This document shows, piece by piece, positions 34,459 to 42,171 of a DNA stretch of 64,000 nucleotides. Position 1 is the first letter of the stretch. Each line of letters begins with the position of its first letter. This stretch comes from JADJRH01 sp046351455. Its GTDB lineage: Bacteria; Myxococcota_A; Polyangia; Polyangiales; Polyangiaceae. Under the pieces are notes generated by a model, which ran no database searches, was not told the origin of the DNA, and saw only the letters and a program-made list of their open reading frames with translations. The stretch lies in the NCBI GenBank assembly GCA_046351455.1, contig JAXLYM010000003.1, forward strand, positions 310,001 to 374,000. Direction: 5' to 3'. The position numbers and the translations under genes are program-made.

Positions 34459-36558
34459 ATGGCAGTACCGTGGAAAACGCTCTCGACATTGAGCATGGCC
34501 GGGGCACTCCTCCTGTTGATGGGCGCCAACGGAGATGGTTGCAGCGGAGGAGATACGGGCGCAGGCGGCTCCGGCGGCAAGACCGTCGCGGCGCCACCCA
34601 CGATGGTCCGCGCGGACTTCGGTGCCTTGTCCGACTTCTACGGGGCACCTTTCCCCAGCGAGCACCGCCGCCGGGCCGACGGGACGATTGACATCCAGAG
34701 CTTCCCGAACCCGGAGGCGGTCGGCCTCGTCGACAAGATCGCGAAGATCGCGGCCGCCGACTCGGACGGATTCGGCGCGACGTCGGGAGTCTACTTCTCC
34801 CTGACTGGCCTGCTCGACTCTGCGTCTCTCCCGGACATGCGCGGGAGCCTCAAGGACGATGCGTCGGTGTTCCTCGTCAGCGTGGACGAGACGTCGCCGG
34901 ACGTCGGCGTGCGTTACCCGATCAAGACGGAGTTCGAGGCGGACGGAGGCCCGTTCGGCGCGGTCAATCAGCTCACGGTGCTGCCTTATCAGGGCGTGCC
35001 GCTGCGCCCCGAGACGCTGTACGCCGCGGTGATCCGGCGCAGCGTGCGGGACGCCTCGGGGAACGCGCTCGGCCCCTCCGACTCCCTGCAAGCGCTGCTC
35101 GACGGCAAGGTGCCTCAAGGCCTCGGCGACGCGGCCGCCAAGTCGTACCAGACGGCCATTTCGTGGCTCGGCGCGCACGGCGTGCCTGCCAAGGAGATCG
35201 CGGGCCTCGCCGTGTATCGGACGGGCGCGCCGACAGCCGCCTTCGCCAAGGTGAAGGACGCGATTCTGAAGGAGCCTGCGCCCACGCCGGTGAAGCCGTT
35301 CGAGCTGACGGACGTGTTCGACGGTGTCTGCGTGTACCGGACCACCATTAAAATGCCCACGTACCAAGGGGGCACTCCCCCCTACGATATGGAAGGCGGC
35401 GGCTGGACGTTCGACGCGAACGGCGATCCGGTCGTGCAGGGATACGAAGAGGCCAATTTCGTGGTGACGCTCCCGCGCGCGCCGATGCCGGCCGCGGGCT
35501 TCCCGATCGTGGTGTTCAGCCGCACGGGCGCTGGGCAGGCAGATCCGTTGTTCGATCACGGCCCCAGCACGACGGGCAACGGGCCGGACGCGCCGGGCCA
35601 GGGGCCAGGGTGGGAGTTCGCGAAGGTCGGTTGGGCCGGCTCCAGCATCGACGGGCCGCACGGCGGGCTCCGGAACGTGTCCGGCAAGGACGAGCAATTC
35701 CTGGTCTTCAACTTCAACAACCCCACGGCGCTGCGCGACAACGTGCGTCAGTCCGCGGTCGAGCTCGTCCTCCACGCCCACTTGCTCGACAACGTCTCCA
35801 TCGACGCGAGCGCCTGTCCCGGCCTCACCACGCCCGGCGGCGTTCCAGCGAAATTCGATGTCACGACGATGGCGGCCTTCGGTCACTCGATGGGCGCGTC
35901 GATCGTGCCTCTGGCCCTCGCGAACGAGCCGCGCTTCAAGGGTGCCATTCTGAGCGGCGCCGGATCGAGCTACGTCGCGAACATCGTCTACAAGAAGAAG
36001 CCGCTGGAGACGAAGGGCCTCGCGGAGCTGGTGCTCGGTTATTCGGGCGAGCGTGAGCTGACCGAGTTCGACCCGGTGATGAGCCTCCTCCAGTGGGCGG
36101 CGGAGCCCGCGGACACGCAGGTGTACGCCCGGTCGATCCTGCGTGAGCCGGAGAAGGGCGCCGTGCATCACGTGATGATGATCGAGGGAGTCGTGGACCA
36201 CTACATCCTGCCTCCGATCGCGAACACCACCGCTCTCTCTCTGGGCCTCGATCTGGCCGGTCCCGAGCTGACGAGCGGCCTCTCGGAGCTGGCCGACTTC
36301 GACGCTCTCTCCAAGGTGCTCGACCTCAGCGGCCGCGCGGAGATCAGCCTGCCCGCCGCCGGAAACGTGATGCACGCGGGCGGCGCGTCCTCCACCGCGG
36401 TCGTCGTCCAGCACGACGAGGACGGCCTCGAAGACGGCCACGAAGCGGTCTTCCAGAGCGCCTCCGCCAAACAGCAATACCGCTGCTTCCTCCAGAGCCT
36501 CGCGAAGGGCACCCCCTCGGTGTCCACCGGCGCCGATCCCAACGCCGCCTGCAATTAA
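34459..36558 (+). CDS. Secreted alpha/beta-hydrolase (esterase/lipase-like)
   Basis: A 699-residue exported protein with a hydrophobic N-terminal segment (STLSMAGALLLLMGANG, then a Cys-rich/Gly-rich turn near 'GDGCSGGD'; no perfect lipobox). The C-terminal two-thirds contains the nucleophile elbow G-H-S-M-G ('FGHSMGASIVPLAL') of serine esterases and lipases, preceded by 'FPIVVFSRTGAG'. The N-terminal 250 residues look like a beta-rich accessory domain ('TLYAAVIRRSVRDASGNAL') as in large bacterial extracellular lipases. Substrate is unknown. Its 3' end faces the convergent sialidase-like gene. Confidence 0.8.
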   Translation: MAVPWKTLSTLSMAGALLLLMGANGDGCSGGDTGAGGSGGKTVAAPPTMVRADFGALSDFYGAPFPSEHRRRADGTIDIQSFPNPEAVGLVDKIAKIAAADSDGFGATSGVYFSLTGLLDSASLPDMRGSLKDDASVFLVSVDETSPDVGVRYPIKTEFEADGGPFGAVNQLTVLPYQGVPLRPETLYAAVIRRSVRDASGNALGPSDSLQALLDGKVPQGLGDAAAKSYQTAISWLGAHGVPAKEIAGLAVYRTGAPTAAFAKVKDAILKEPAPTPVKPFELTDVFDGVCVYRTTIKMPTYQGGTPPYDMEGGGWTFDANGDPVVQGYEEANFVVTLPRAPMPAAGFPIVVFSRTGAGQADPLFDHGPSTTGNGPDAPGQGPGWEFAKVGWAGSSIDGPHGGLRNVSGKDEQFLVFNFNNPTALRDNVRQSAVELVLHAHLLDNVSIDASACPGLTTPGGVPAKFDVTTMAAFGHSMGASIVPLALANEPRFKGAILSGAGSSYVANIVYKKKPLETKGLAELVLGYSGERELTEFDPVMSLLQWAAEPADTQVYARSILREPEKGAVHHVMMIEGVVDHYILPPIANTTALSLGLDLAGPELTSGLSELADFDALSKVLDLSGRAEISLPAAGNVMHAGGASSTAVVVQHDEDGLEDGHEAVFQSASAKQQYRCFLQSLAKGTPSVSTGADPNAACN

Positions 36559-36565
36559 GCCAATA

Positions 36566-36610
36566 GTGCCCACCCCCGGTCGCACCTGCGGTGCGCCCGC
36601 CCCTCCCAAA
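36566..36610. repeat. Dispersed intergenic repeat B, copy 1
   Basis: 'gtgcccacccccggtcgc' followed by a G/C-rich stretch ending 'cccaaa'. The reverse complement of 53636-53696 and the ends of 61629-61800 carry the same pattern. A G-C-rich repeat family in intergenic gaps. Confidence 0.6.
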
Positions 36611-36639
36611 GCGCCTGTTTCACAGGCGCAGGGAGGGGC
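36599..36639. terminator. Bidirectional hairpin terminator between convergent genes
   Basis: Outer stem GCCCCTCCC / GGGAGGGGC, then an unpaired AAA / A, then a perfect inner stem GCGCCTGT / ACAGGCGC with loop TTC. It lies between the stops of the hydrolase (36558) and the sialidase-like gene (36653), so it can serve both. No T tract; may act by structure alone. Confidence 0.7.
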
Positions 36640-36652
36640 AACCTCCCGTCCT

Positions 36653-38095
36653 TCAATTCAGATTAAAAGCGCTGAACGCGACGTGGGCCTTGCCGTCCTC
36701 GTTCATCACGTACGTCGTGTACATGCGATTGCCGCGCACGTAGTGGCCCACGTAGTCGCCGAGCCAGTACTCGACGGCGCGGTCCGGCGTGAAGATCACG
36801 GGCTGTGCGACAGGCACGCTCAGCGGGTTGTTCTGGCCGAAGACGAAGCGCGACCGCCGGAACGTGCCGTTCGCGTCGTTGTCCTCCGCGCCCGAGTAAT
36901 ACACGATGTCCAGCATCCCGGACGCATCGTGCTTGAGGTCGGGCAGGAGCGCGAACGGGCCCGCCGTCACGTCGAGCGCGTCCATCTGCCCGTCGACCAT
37001 GACGCCGCCGCCGCTGGAGTGCTTGACGACGATGGAATACGCCTTCTGGCCCGCCTCCGATCCGCCGTCGAGCGGGTCCTTCGAGCGCATGTACGAGATC
37101 CAGAGATCGTTGCCCTGCGCGGTGCACGTCGGGTCCCCGAACGCGATGTCCGTGTCGCTCGCGGAGACGTCCGCGCTGTTCGCGATCGGCCAGGACGCGC
37201 CGTCGTCGTCGCTCCACGAGACGAAGGGCGTGATCAGCCCCGTGATCTGGAGATACGTTGAATACACCCGGCCGGTCTCCTGCGATACGCAGAGATAACC
37301 GAGGTTGTAATACGAGGCGTTCGCCGGGTCCTTCGCGATCACGCTGCGCGAGAAGGTCTGTCCGAAATCCGTGCTGCGCGCCGCCACCATGGTGAAATCG
37401 TCCCCGAGCTGCGCGTACGAGACGAGCACCGCGCCCTTCGGCGTGACGGTGATCCATGGCTTGTCGAGGAGCACGCTGTTCGGGTCGTTCGCGGGATCGC
37501 TCACGAGCACCGGCGGGCCGAACTGGAGCGAGCCGCTCTTCGAGGTCGCCACGTAGACCTCCATGTCCTTCGGGCTGCCCTGCCCGCTCACGTGGAATCC
37601 GACCCACGTGAGGAAGATGTCGCCCTGCGCGTCCACCGCGAGCACCGGATCGCTGCCGTACCGGCCCGCCGGCGACGGGAGCGAGATCGGCGACAGCCAG
37701 CTCGCGCCGTCGTCCTTCGAGAACGCATACGAGATCTGCGGCTCACCGATGTTGCTGACGCTGATCCACGCCGCCGCCACGACGCCGTCCGCGGTCGCGA
37801 TCACGGAGGTCTCCCCCTCGAACGCGGAGCCGTCCTGAAGCGAGATCACCGTGCCGCCCATCGGCGGAAACATCGTGGTGGTCGTCGTCGTGGTGGTGGT
37901 CGTCGTCGTGGTGGTGGTCGTCGTCGTGGTCGACGTGGTGGTGCTCGTCGTGGTGCCGCCGCCCGCGCCGCCCGCGCCGCCCGCGCCGCCTTGCTGGTAG
38001 TCCTCCAAGAAACCGCCGCGCGCGCCGCACCCCGCGGCCCCTCCGAACGACGCCACGACACCGAAGACCCACGCGAAACGGCGAGAACGAAGCAT
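36653..38095 (-). CDS. Sialidase/BNR-repeat-like secreted lipoprotein
   Basis: A 480-residue protein with a signal peptide and lipobox near Cys23 ('GGAAGC'), a Gly/Ala turn, a Thr-rich linker of about 28 residues and a beta-propeller-like domain. Asp-box signatures S/T-x-D-x-G-x-x-W/F recur: 'SKDDGASWLS', 'STDFGQTFSR', 'SDDDGASWPI'. Such propellers are found in sialidases and glycoside hydrolases; the catalytic Arg triad of sialidase cannot be pinned down, so a binding or hydrolytic role is open. Convergent with the hydrolase at 34459. Confidence 0.85.
   Translation of the reverse strand: MLRSRRFAWVFGVVASFGGAAGCGARGGFLEDYQQGGAGGAGGAGGGTTTSTTTSTTTTTTTTTTTTTTTTTTTMFPPMGGTVISLQDGSAFEGETSVIATADGVVAAAWISVSNIGEPQISYAFSKDDGASWLSPISLPSPAGRYGSDPVLAVDAQGDIFLTWVGFHVSGQGSPKDMEVYVATSKSGSLQFGPPVLVSDPANDPNSVLLDKPWITVTPKGAVLVSYAQLGDDFTMVAARSTDFGQTFSRSVIAKDPANASYYNLGYLCVSQETGRVYSTYLQITGLITPFVSWSDDDGASWPIANSADVSASDTDIAFGDPTCTAQGNDLWISYMRSKDPLDGGSEAGQKAYSIVVKHSSGGGVMVDGQMDALDVTAGPFALLPDLKHDASGMLDIVYYSGAEDNDANGTFRRSRFVFGQNNPLSVPVAQPVIFTPDRAVEYWLGDYVGHYVRGNRMYTTYVMNEDGKAHVAFSAFNLN
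37875..37956 (-). repeat. Low-complexity tract encoding poly-Thr linker
   Basis: Trinucleotide/hexanucleotide tract on the plus strand made of gtc and gtg codons in an 18-bp period (37881, 37899, 37917), encoding an almost pure Thr run. Slipped-strand length variation is likely. The gene reads through it in frame. Confidence 0.85.
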
Positions 38096-38135
38096 GCCGC
38101 TCGTTAACCGATCCGCGGCGCCGGCAAAAGGCGGC

Positions 38136-39419
38136 TCACCCTTCGTGCACGGATCGCCCGGAAAGGAAGGTCCGCACGACGCGGGTGACGTCGCTCGCGA
38201 AGAGCGCCTGGCCCAGCAGATCCGCGAGCGACCGCGCGCGCAGCGGCACGTCGATCACCACGAAATCGGCCCGTCGCCCCGGCGTGAGCGCGCCCGTGCG
38301 ATCCCCGAAGCCGAGCACGTCCGCGCCGCACCACGTCGCGAGCGACCACAGCTCCTCCGTCGTCACCGGCGCGCGCTCCGCGAGGGCCGTGTCGTACGCG
38401 GCCGACGCGATCCGCCGCATGTCGAGCGTGCGCCCCGCGGCCACGTCGCTCCCGAGGGCCGTGCGGATCCCGCGGCGCAGCGCCTCCCGGAGCTGCATCC
38501 GCCCGCTGCCGAGGAACAGGTTCGAATCGGGACAGTGCACGATGCACGACCGCGTGGCGGCGAGCCGCTCCCACTCGCGCGGCGCAAGGTGGATCGCGTG
38601 CGCGAACAGCGAGCGCTCGCCGACGAGGCCCGCCGCCTCGTACACGCCCAGGTAATCCGGCGCCTCGGGGAAGGCCGCGCGCGTCGCCTCGATCTCGCCG
38701 AGGTTCTCCGAGAGGTGCGTCTGCACGCAGAGCCCGTGGCGCGCCGCGAACTCGCCTGCATCGGCGAGCAGCTCCCGCGAGCACGACAGCGCGAACCGCG
38801 GCGTCACCGCGAGCTCCGGCCCCGCGCCCTGCCCGCGCGCCGCGTGGAGCGCCGCGAGATCCGCCATCGCCCGATCGCGCGGAACCACGAGGTTCGAAGG
38901 CGCGCCGCGATCCATGAGCACGAGGCCGATCTGCGCGAGCATGCCGCTCTCGACGCACGCCTCGAACGCGACGCGCGTCGCCGCGGGCGAAGAAGAGGCA
39001 TAGACGCCCGCGGAGGTGGTGCCGCACGCGATCATGCGGCCGAAGAACTCCGCCGCGACCTCGCGCGCGTACGCCTCGTCCGAGAAGCGCGCCTCCTCGG
39101 GAAAGACCGTGCGATCGAGCCAGTCGAGCAGCGGGCCCGTCGCGCTCCCGATCACGCGGGCCTGCGGGAAATGCACGTGCGCGTCCACGAAGCCGGGCGC
39201 GATCAGGTGCGGCCGCAGGTCGAGCACGGGGCCCGGAGCGTCCGACGAAAAGGCCTCCACCGCGGCGATCCGGCCGGCCGCGTCGACGACGAGCACGCCG
39301 TCCTCGAGGAAGCGGAGCGGCGGCACCCACGGCGCGCCCGCCTCTTCCGAGGGCACGGGCGTGACGATGCGACCGCGGTACGAACGGAAGGGGCCACAGG
39401 CCCGATCGAGACGCATCAT
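38136..39419 (-). CDS. guaD: Guanine deaminase
   Basis: A 427-residue amidohydrolase that converts guanine to xanthine and ammonia in purine salvage. The zinc ligands lie in 'PGFVDAHVHFPQ' (H-x-H), later 'VQTHLSEN', 'HAIHLAPREW' and 'LGSDVAAG'; 'FPQARVIGSATGPLLDWLDRTVFPEE' and 'HCPDSNLFLGSG' are specific for guanine deaminases rather than other deaminases. Length fits (about 430). Its ATG overlaps the TGA of the upstream gene (39416-40000, ATGA), so the two are co-translated. A second ATG three bases inside is equally possible. Confidence 0.93.
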   Translation of the reverse strand: MMRLDRACGPFRSYRGRIVTPVPSEEAGAPWVPPLRFLEDGVLVVDAAGRIAAVEAFSSDAPGPVLDLRPHLIAPGFVDAHVHFPQARVIGSATGPLLDWLDRTVFPEEARFSDEAYAREVAAEFFGRMIACGTTSAGVYASSSPAATRVAFEACVESGMLAQIGLVLMDRGAPSNLVVPRDRAMADLAALHAARGQGAGPELAVTPRFALSCSRELLADAGEFAARHGLCVQTHLSENLGEIEATRAAFPEAPDYLGVYEAAGLVGERSLFAHAIHLAPREWERLAATRSCIVHCPDSNLFLGSGRMQLREALRRGIRTALGSDVAAGRTLDMRRIASAAYDTALAERAPVTTEELWSLATWCGADVLGFGDRTGALTPGRRADFVVIDVPLRARSLADLLGQALFASDVTRVVRTFLSGRSVHEG

Positions 39420-40000
39420 CGAAGGAGCAGCTCGCTGCGCTTGACCCAGCCCGCGGTGACGTTGGAGCCGCTGCCCTGCATCAAGAGGATCCAGTCGCCG
39501 TCCTCCCGGAGGATCTGCACGCGCGAGCCGGGCGCGATCTCCGAGAGCACCGAATTCGTGCGGCGATCGCGCACCGGCACGACCTTCTTCGTGACGGCGA
39601 CCTTCCCGCCGAGGTCCTCCGGCGAGGGCGCGTCGTCGTCGTCGTCGAGGTTCACCTGACCGCCGCGATCGCCTGGAAAACGAGGCGCCCGCGCGCGCGG
39701 ATCGTTGAGCGGCAGCTCCAGCGGGCGGCGCGGCGGGGGCGCGTCGTCGTCCTCCACCTCGAACGGGTGGGAGCCGTGCTCACCGGAGACGATGGCCGGG
39801 TTGTGCGCGCGCACCGGTGGCGCAAACTCCTGCTGTGCGCTCGCGTTCCCCGCGACGGCTCGCAGGAGCGACGGGATCGAGACGACGCCGACCATGAGGG
39901 CCGCCGCGCCGAGCACCATGGTGGTGACCATGTTGAGCCACCGCGCGGTGCCGGGCGCGGTTTCGGGGGGGAGCGCTGCTTTCGGAGCAGGCGGGTTCAT
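39416..40000 (-). CDS. Membrane-anchored protein with C-terminal SH3-like domain
   Basis: A 194-residue protein with one N-terminal membrane segment (LNMVTTMVLGAAALMVGVVS), a disordered Pro/Asp-rich linker, and a C-terminal domain resembling a bacterial SH3 fold ('VPVRDRRTNSVLSEIAPGSRVQILREDGDWILL', shown split; 'TAGWVKRSELLL'), usually a cell-wall or peptide-binding module. Its stop overlaps the start of guaD. No functional link to guanine metabolism is evident. Confidence 0.75.
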   Translation of the reverse strand: MNPPAPKAALPPETAPGTARWLNMVTTMVLGAAALMVGVVSIPSLLRAVAGNASAQQEFAPPVRAHNPAIVSGEHGSHPFEVEDDDAPPPRRPLELPLNDPRARAPRFPGDRGGQVNLDDDDDAPSPEDLGGKVAVTKKVVPVRDRRTNSVLSEIAPGSRVQILREDGDWILLMQGSGSNVTAGWVKRSELLLR

Positions 40001-40066
40001 CGGCCCGGAGACTAGCGCAGAAAAGCGGAGGCGCGCGAGGGCCGCGAGAGGCTCTCGAACAGGGCC

Positions 40067-41008
40067 TCAGTTGCAGACGGGGTAATCGAGCGAGCAGGTG
40101 CCGTTGATGCACACGGCGCTGGACACACACTTGCTCGATCCGGTGGCGGCGTCGATCGTGCAGGAGCTGCCGACAGCGAGCTTCGCGACGCACGTGCCCT
40201 TGCCCATCGCGTCGGTCTCGCAGTACGTGTCCGCCTCACAGCCCGTGATCGTGTTGGCGGCGAGATCGAAGCCGCAGACCTCTCCGAGCTTGGCGACGCC
40301 GGCCTTCACGCACTTCGAGGTGGTCGGGGAGCAGAAGAGGCCTTGTTGTCCGTCGCACGACGTGAAGTCCTTGCCCGTGCAATCGGCGCCCTCCGCCGCG
40401 GCGGGCTTCGCGCATTTGCCGGAGTCGCACCAGAGCGTGCTCGCGCAGGGGTTCTTGGCGTCGCACGTCGCGCCGGAGGGCCCCGGCTTGTGGCAAGTCC
40501 CGTCCGCGTTGCAATAAAGGCCGGATCCGCAGAACTTGTTGGTGTTGTCGCAGCCGCCGCCCTCGACGACGGGGGTCGTGCAGACTCCGCACTTGCCCTC
40601 TCCGTTGCTGCGGCACATCCCGTTCTTGCACTGCACGTCCGCGGCGCAGGCGGCGCCGTCGTCCTTCGTCCCCGGCACGTCGCACGTCGAGGGCTTCTTG
40701 CCCGCGAGCAGCTCGTCGCACGTCAGCTCCGCGTAGTCGTCCGAGCACGACTGCACGTCGGTCGGCGTGACGACCGCGCCCGTCAGCTCGATCGCGCCCA
40801 TGCAGCGGTCCTTGAGCCGCGTCTCACACACCTCCTTGGTGCCGTAGCTCACCTGGAAGCCGAACGGAGAGCACGCTTCGAGCTGATCGCACAGCGTCGT
40901 GTCGAAGCTCTGACAGGCCGACTCCGCGCTGGGGCTGCAGCCGGAGAACCAGGCGGCAAAGGTCCCGAGGGCGAGGAGCGCCGAAGCAAGCATCATCGAT
41001 GTACGCAT
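40067..41008 (-). CDS. Cys-rich secreted lipoprotein
   Basis: A 313-residue protein with lipobox 'FSGC' (Cys24) and about 36 Cys residues over its length, in repeats such as 'CAADVQCKNGMCRSN', 'CNADGTCHKPG', 'CDSGKCAKP'. The spacing is like Dickkopf/granulin-type Cys-repeat modules that are very common in Polyangiales and probably form disulfide-rich surface proteins. No catalytic motif. Adjacent genes are the SH3 protein and the FGE-like gene on the same strand. Confidence 0.85.
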   Translation of the reverse strand: MRTSMMLASALLALGTFAAWFSGCSPSAESACQSFDTTLCDQLEACSPFGFQVSYGTKEVCETRLKDRCMGAIELTGAVVTPTDVQSCSDDYAELTCDELLAGKKPSTCDVPGTKDDGAACAADVQCKNGMCRSNGEGKCGVCTTPVVEGGGCDNTNKFCGSGLYCNADGTCHKPGPSGATCDAKNPCASTLWCDSGKCAKPAAAEGADCTGKDFTSCDGQQGLFCSPTTSKCVKAGVAKLGEVCGFDLAANTITGCEADTYCETDAMGKGTCVAKLAVGSSCTIDAATGSSKCVSSAVCINGTCSLDYPVCN

Positions 41009-41082
41009 GAGGAGTACCTCCGGCGGCGGACGCTACGGCCGCGCACCACCGGAGTCCAGACAGCCAGTCAGGAGGGCTGTTA

Positions 41083-42153
41083 TTATTTGACCTCTTCCGG
41101 CAGCGGCGCGATCGCGGGGTCCTCGGCGTCGAGGCGGGGAGTCTTCGTCGAGATGTCGGAGCAGCAGCGGAGCCCTTGCTGATAGAACGTGTGGTCCTCG
41201 TTGTGGGAGCGCGTCGTCGGCCGGCAGCGCGTGCGGACGGGGCCCCAATAACCGCCTTTGAGGATCGACGGGCGCTCCCCGGCGTGGACCGTGCGCGTCC
41301 ATTCATCGACGTTGCCGGTCATGTCGTAGACGCCGAACGGGCTCTTGCACCGAGGCTGCGTGCCCGACGCCTTCCCCTGCCAGAGCTTGTCCATCTCGGC
41401 GCGCGCCGGGTCCCCTTCGCGCGGCGAGAAAGCGGCCCCGTTGTAGGGTTTCCACGTCTGGTCGATGATGCACGCGGTGGAGTCGCGCTCGTAGCCGTAC
41501 GGGTACGGCGTCGCCTCGTCGCCCTCGCACGCGTACGTCCACTCGTCCTCCGTGCACAGGCGCTTGCCCTGCTCTTCGCAGAGGGCCGAGCTCTCGTTGA
41601 AGTTCACCATGATGATCGGGAACACCCCTTTTTGATTGGGGTACTCGTACCGATCGATGCAGAAGTGCATCGGCTTGGTCTTGAGCTCCTTCGAGATTTC
41701 GAGCCATTTGTCGCGGTCGAATTTCGCGCAGCGCTCGGGGAATTCGCGGTTGATCCACTTCGTGCAGGTGGTCTTCTGCAGCTCTTCGACGCTGTTCTTG
41801 TCGAGGTAGCCGGTCGCGGAAGGGTCCTGTTTCATGTTGCCCTTCACGTCGATCATGCCGGCCGGGCACGCGCCGCGGTTGCCTTCGGCCTTGTCGGTCG
41901 CGTCGGTCGTCTCCGTCGCGTCGCTCACGATCTGCCAGTGATGCCCGCGGTAGAGGCGCCACGTGTGCTTGAGCGGGCGCGGGCCGGTGAGCGCCGCCTG
42001 GCTCATCTCCGGGTCCAGATCATCCAGCTTGAGGTTCTTCACGAGGAGCGCGAGCGACGCCACCCCGAGGAGGAAGCCCACGCCGATCGCGACTCGGACG
42101 CTCATGCGTCCCATCAGTGAGGGGGATTTGCTGGATGGGCCAAGAATGTTCAT
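41083..42153 (-). CDS. Membrane-anchored FGE/SUMF1-domain protein
   Basis: A 356-residue protein with an N-terminal membrane anchor (VAIGVGFLLGVASLALLV) and an extracytoplasmic FGE-sulfatase domain: 'HFCIDRYEYPNQKG', 'NFNESSALCEEQGKRLCTEDEWTYAC', 'PYPYGYERDSTAC', 'VYDMTGNVDEWTRT', 'GGYWGPVRTRCRPTTRSHNE', 'QGLRCC'. Key Cys residues of true FGE are not clearly conserved at the usual C-terminal positions, although the 'GLRCC' pair is close. Its start is 18 bases after the stop of the sulfatase-fold gene, so the two form an operon, which is suggestive of a sulfatase/activator pair but see the Thr at the nucleophile position. Confidence 0.85.
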   Translation of the reverse strand: MNILGPSSKSPSLMGRMSVRVAIGVGFLLGVASLALLVKNLKLDDLDPEMSQAALTGPRPLKHTWRLYRGHHWQIVSDATETTDATDKAEGNRGACPAGMIDVKGNMKQDPSATGYLDKNSVEELQKTTCTKWINREFPERCAKFDRDKWLEISKELKTKPMHFCIDRYEYPNQKGVFPIIMVNFNESSALCEEQGKRLCTEDEWTYACEGDEATPYPYGYERDSTACIIDQTWKPYNGAAFSPREGDPARAEMDKLWQGKASGTQPRCKSPFGVYDMTGNVDEWTRTVHAGERPSILKGGYWGPVRTRCRPTTRSHNEDHTFYQQGLRCCSDISTKTPRLDAEDPAIAPLPEEVK

Positions 42154-42171
42154 GCGGGGCCCTTCTGCGCG

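Noticed and set aside
37875..37956. Simple repeats as a possible replication or structural element
   Set aside because: They encode a Thr linker in frame in a gene with a clear signal peptide and domain.
38515..38535. 'ggttcgaatc' tRNA T-loop-like string
   Set aside because: It is inside the guaD coding frame; no cloverleaf can be built around it.
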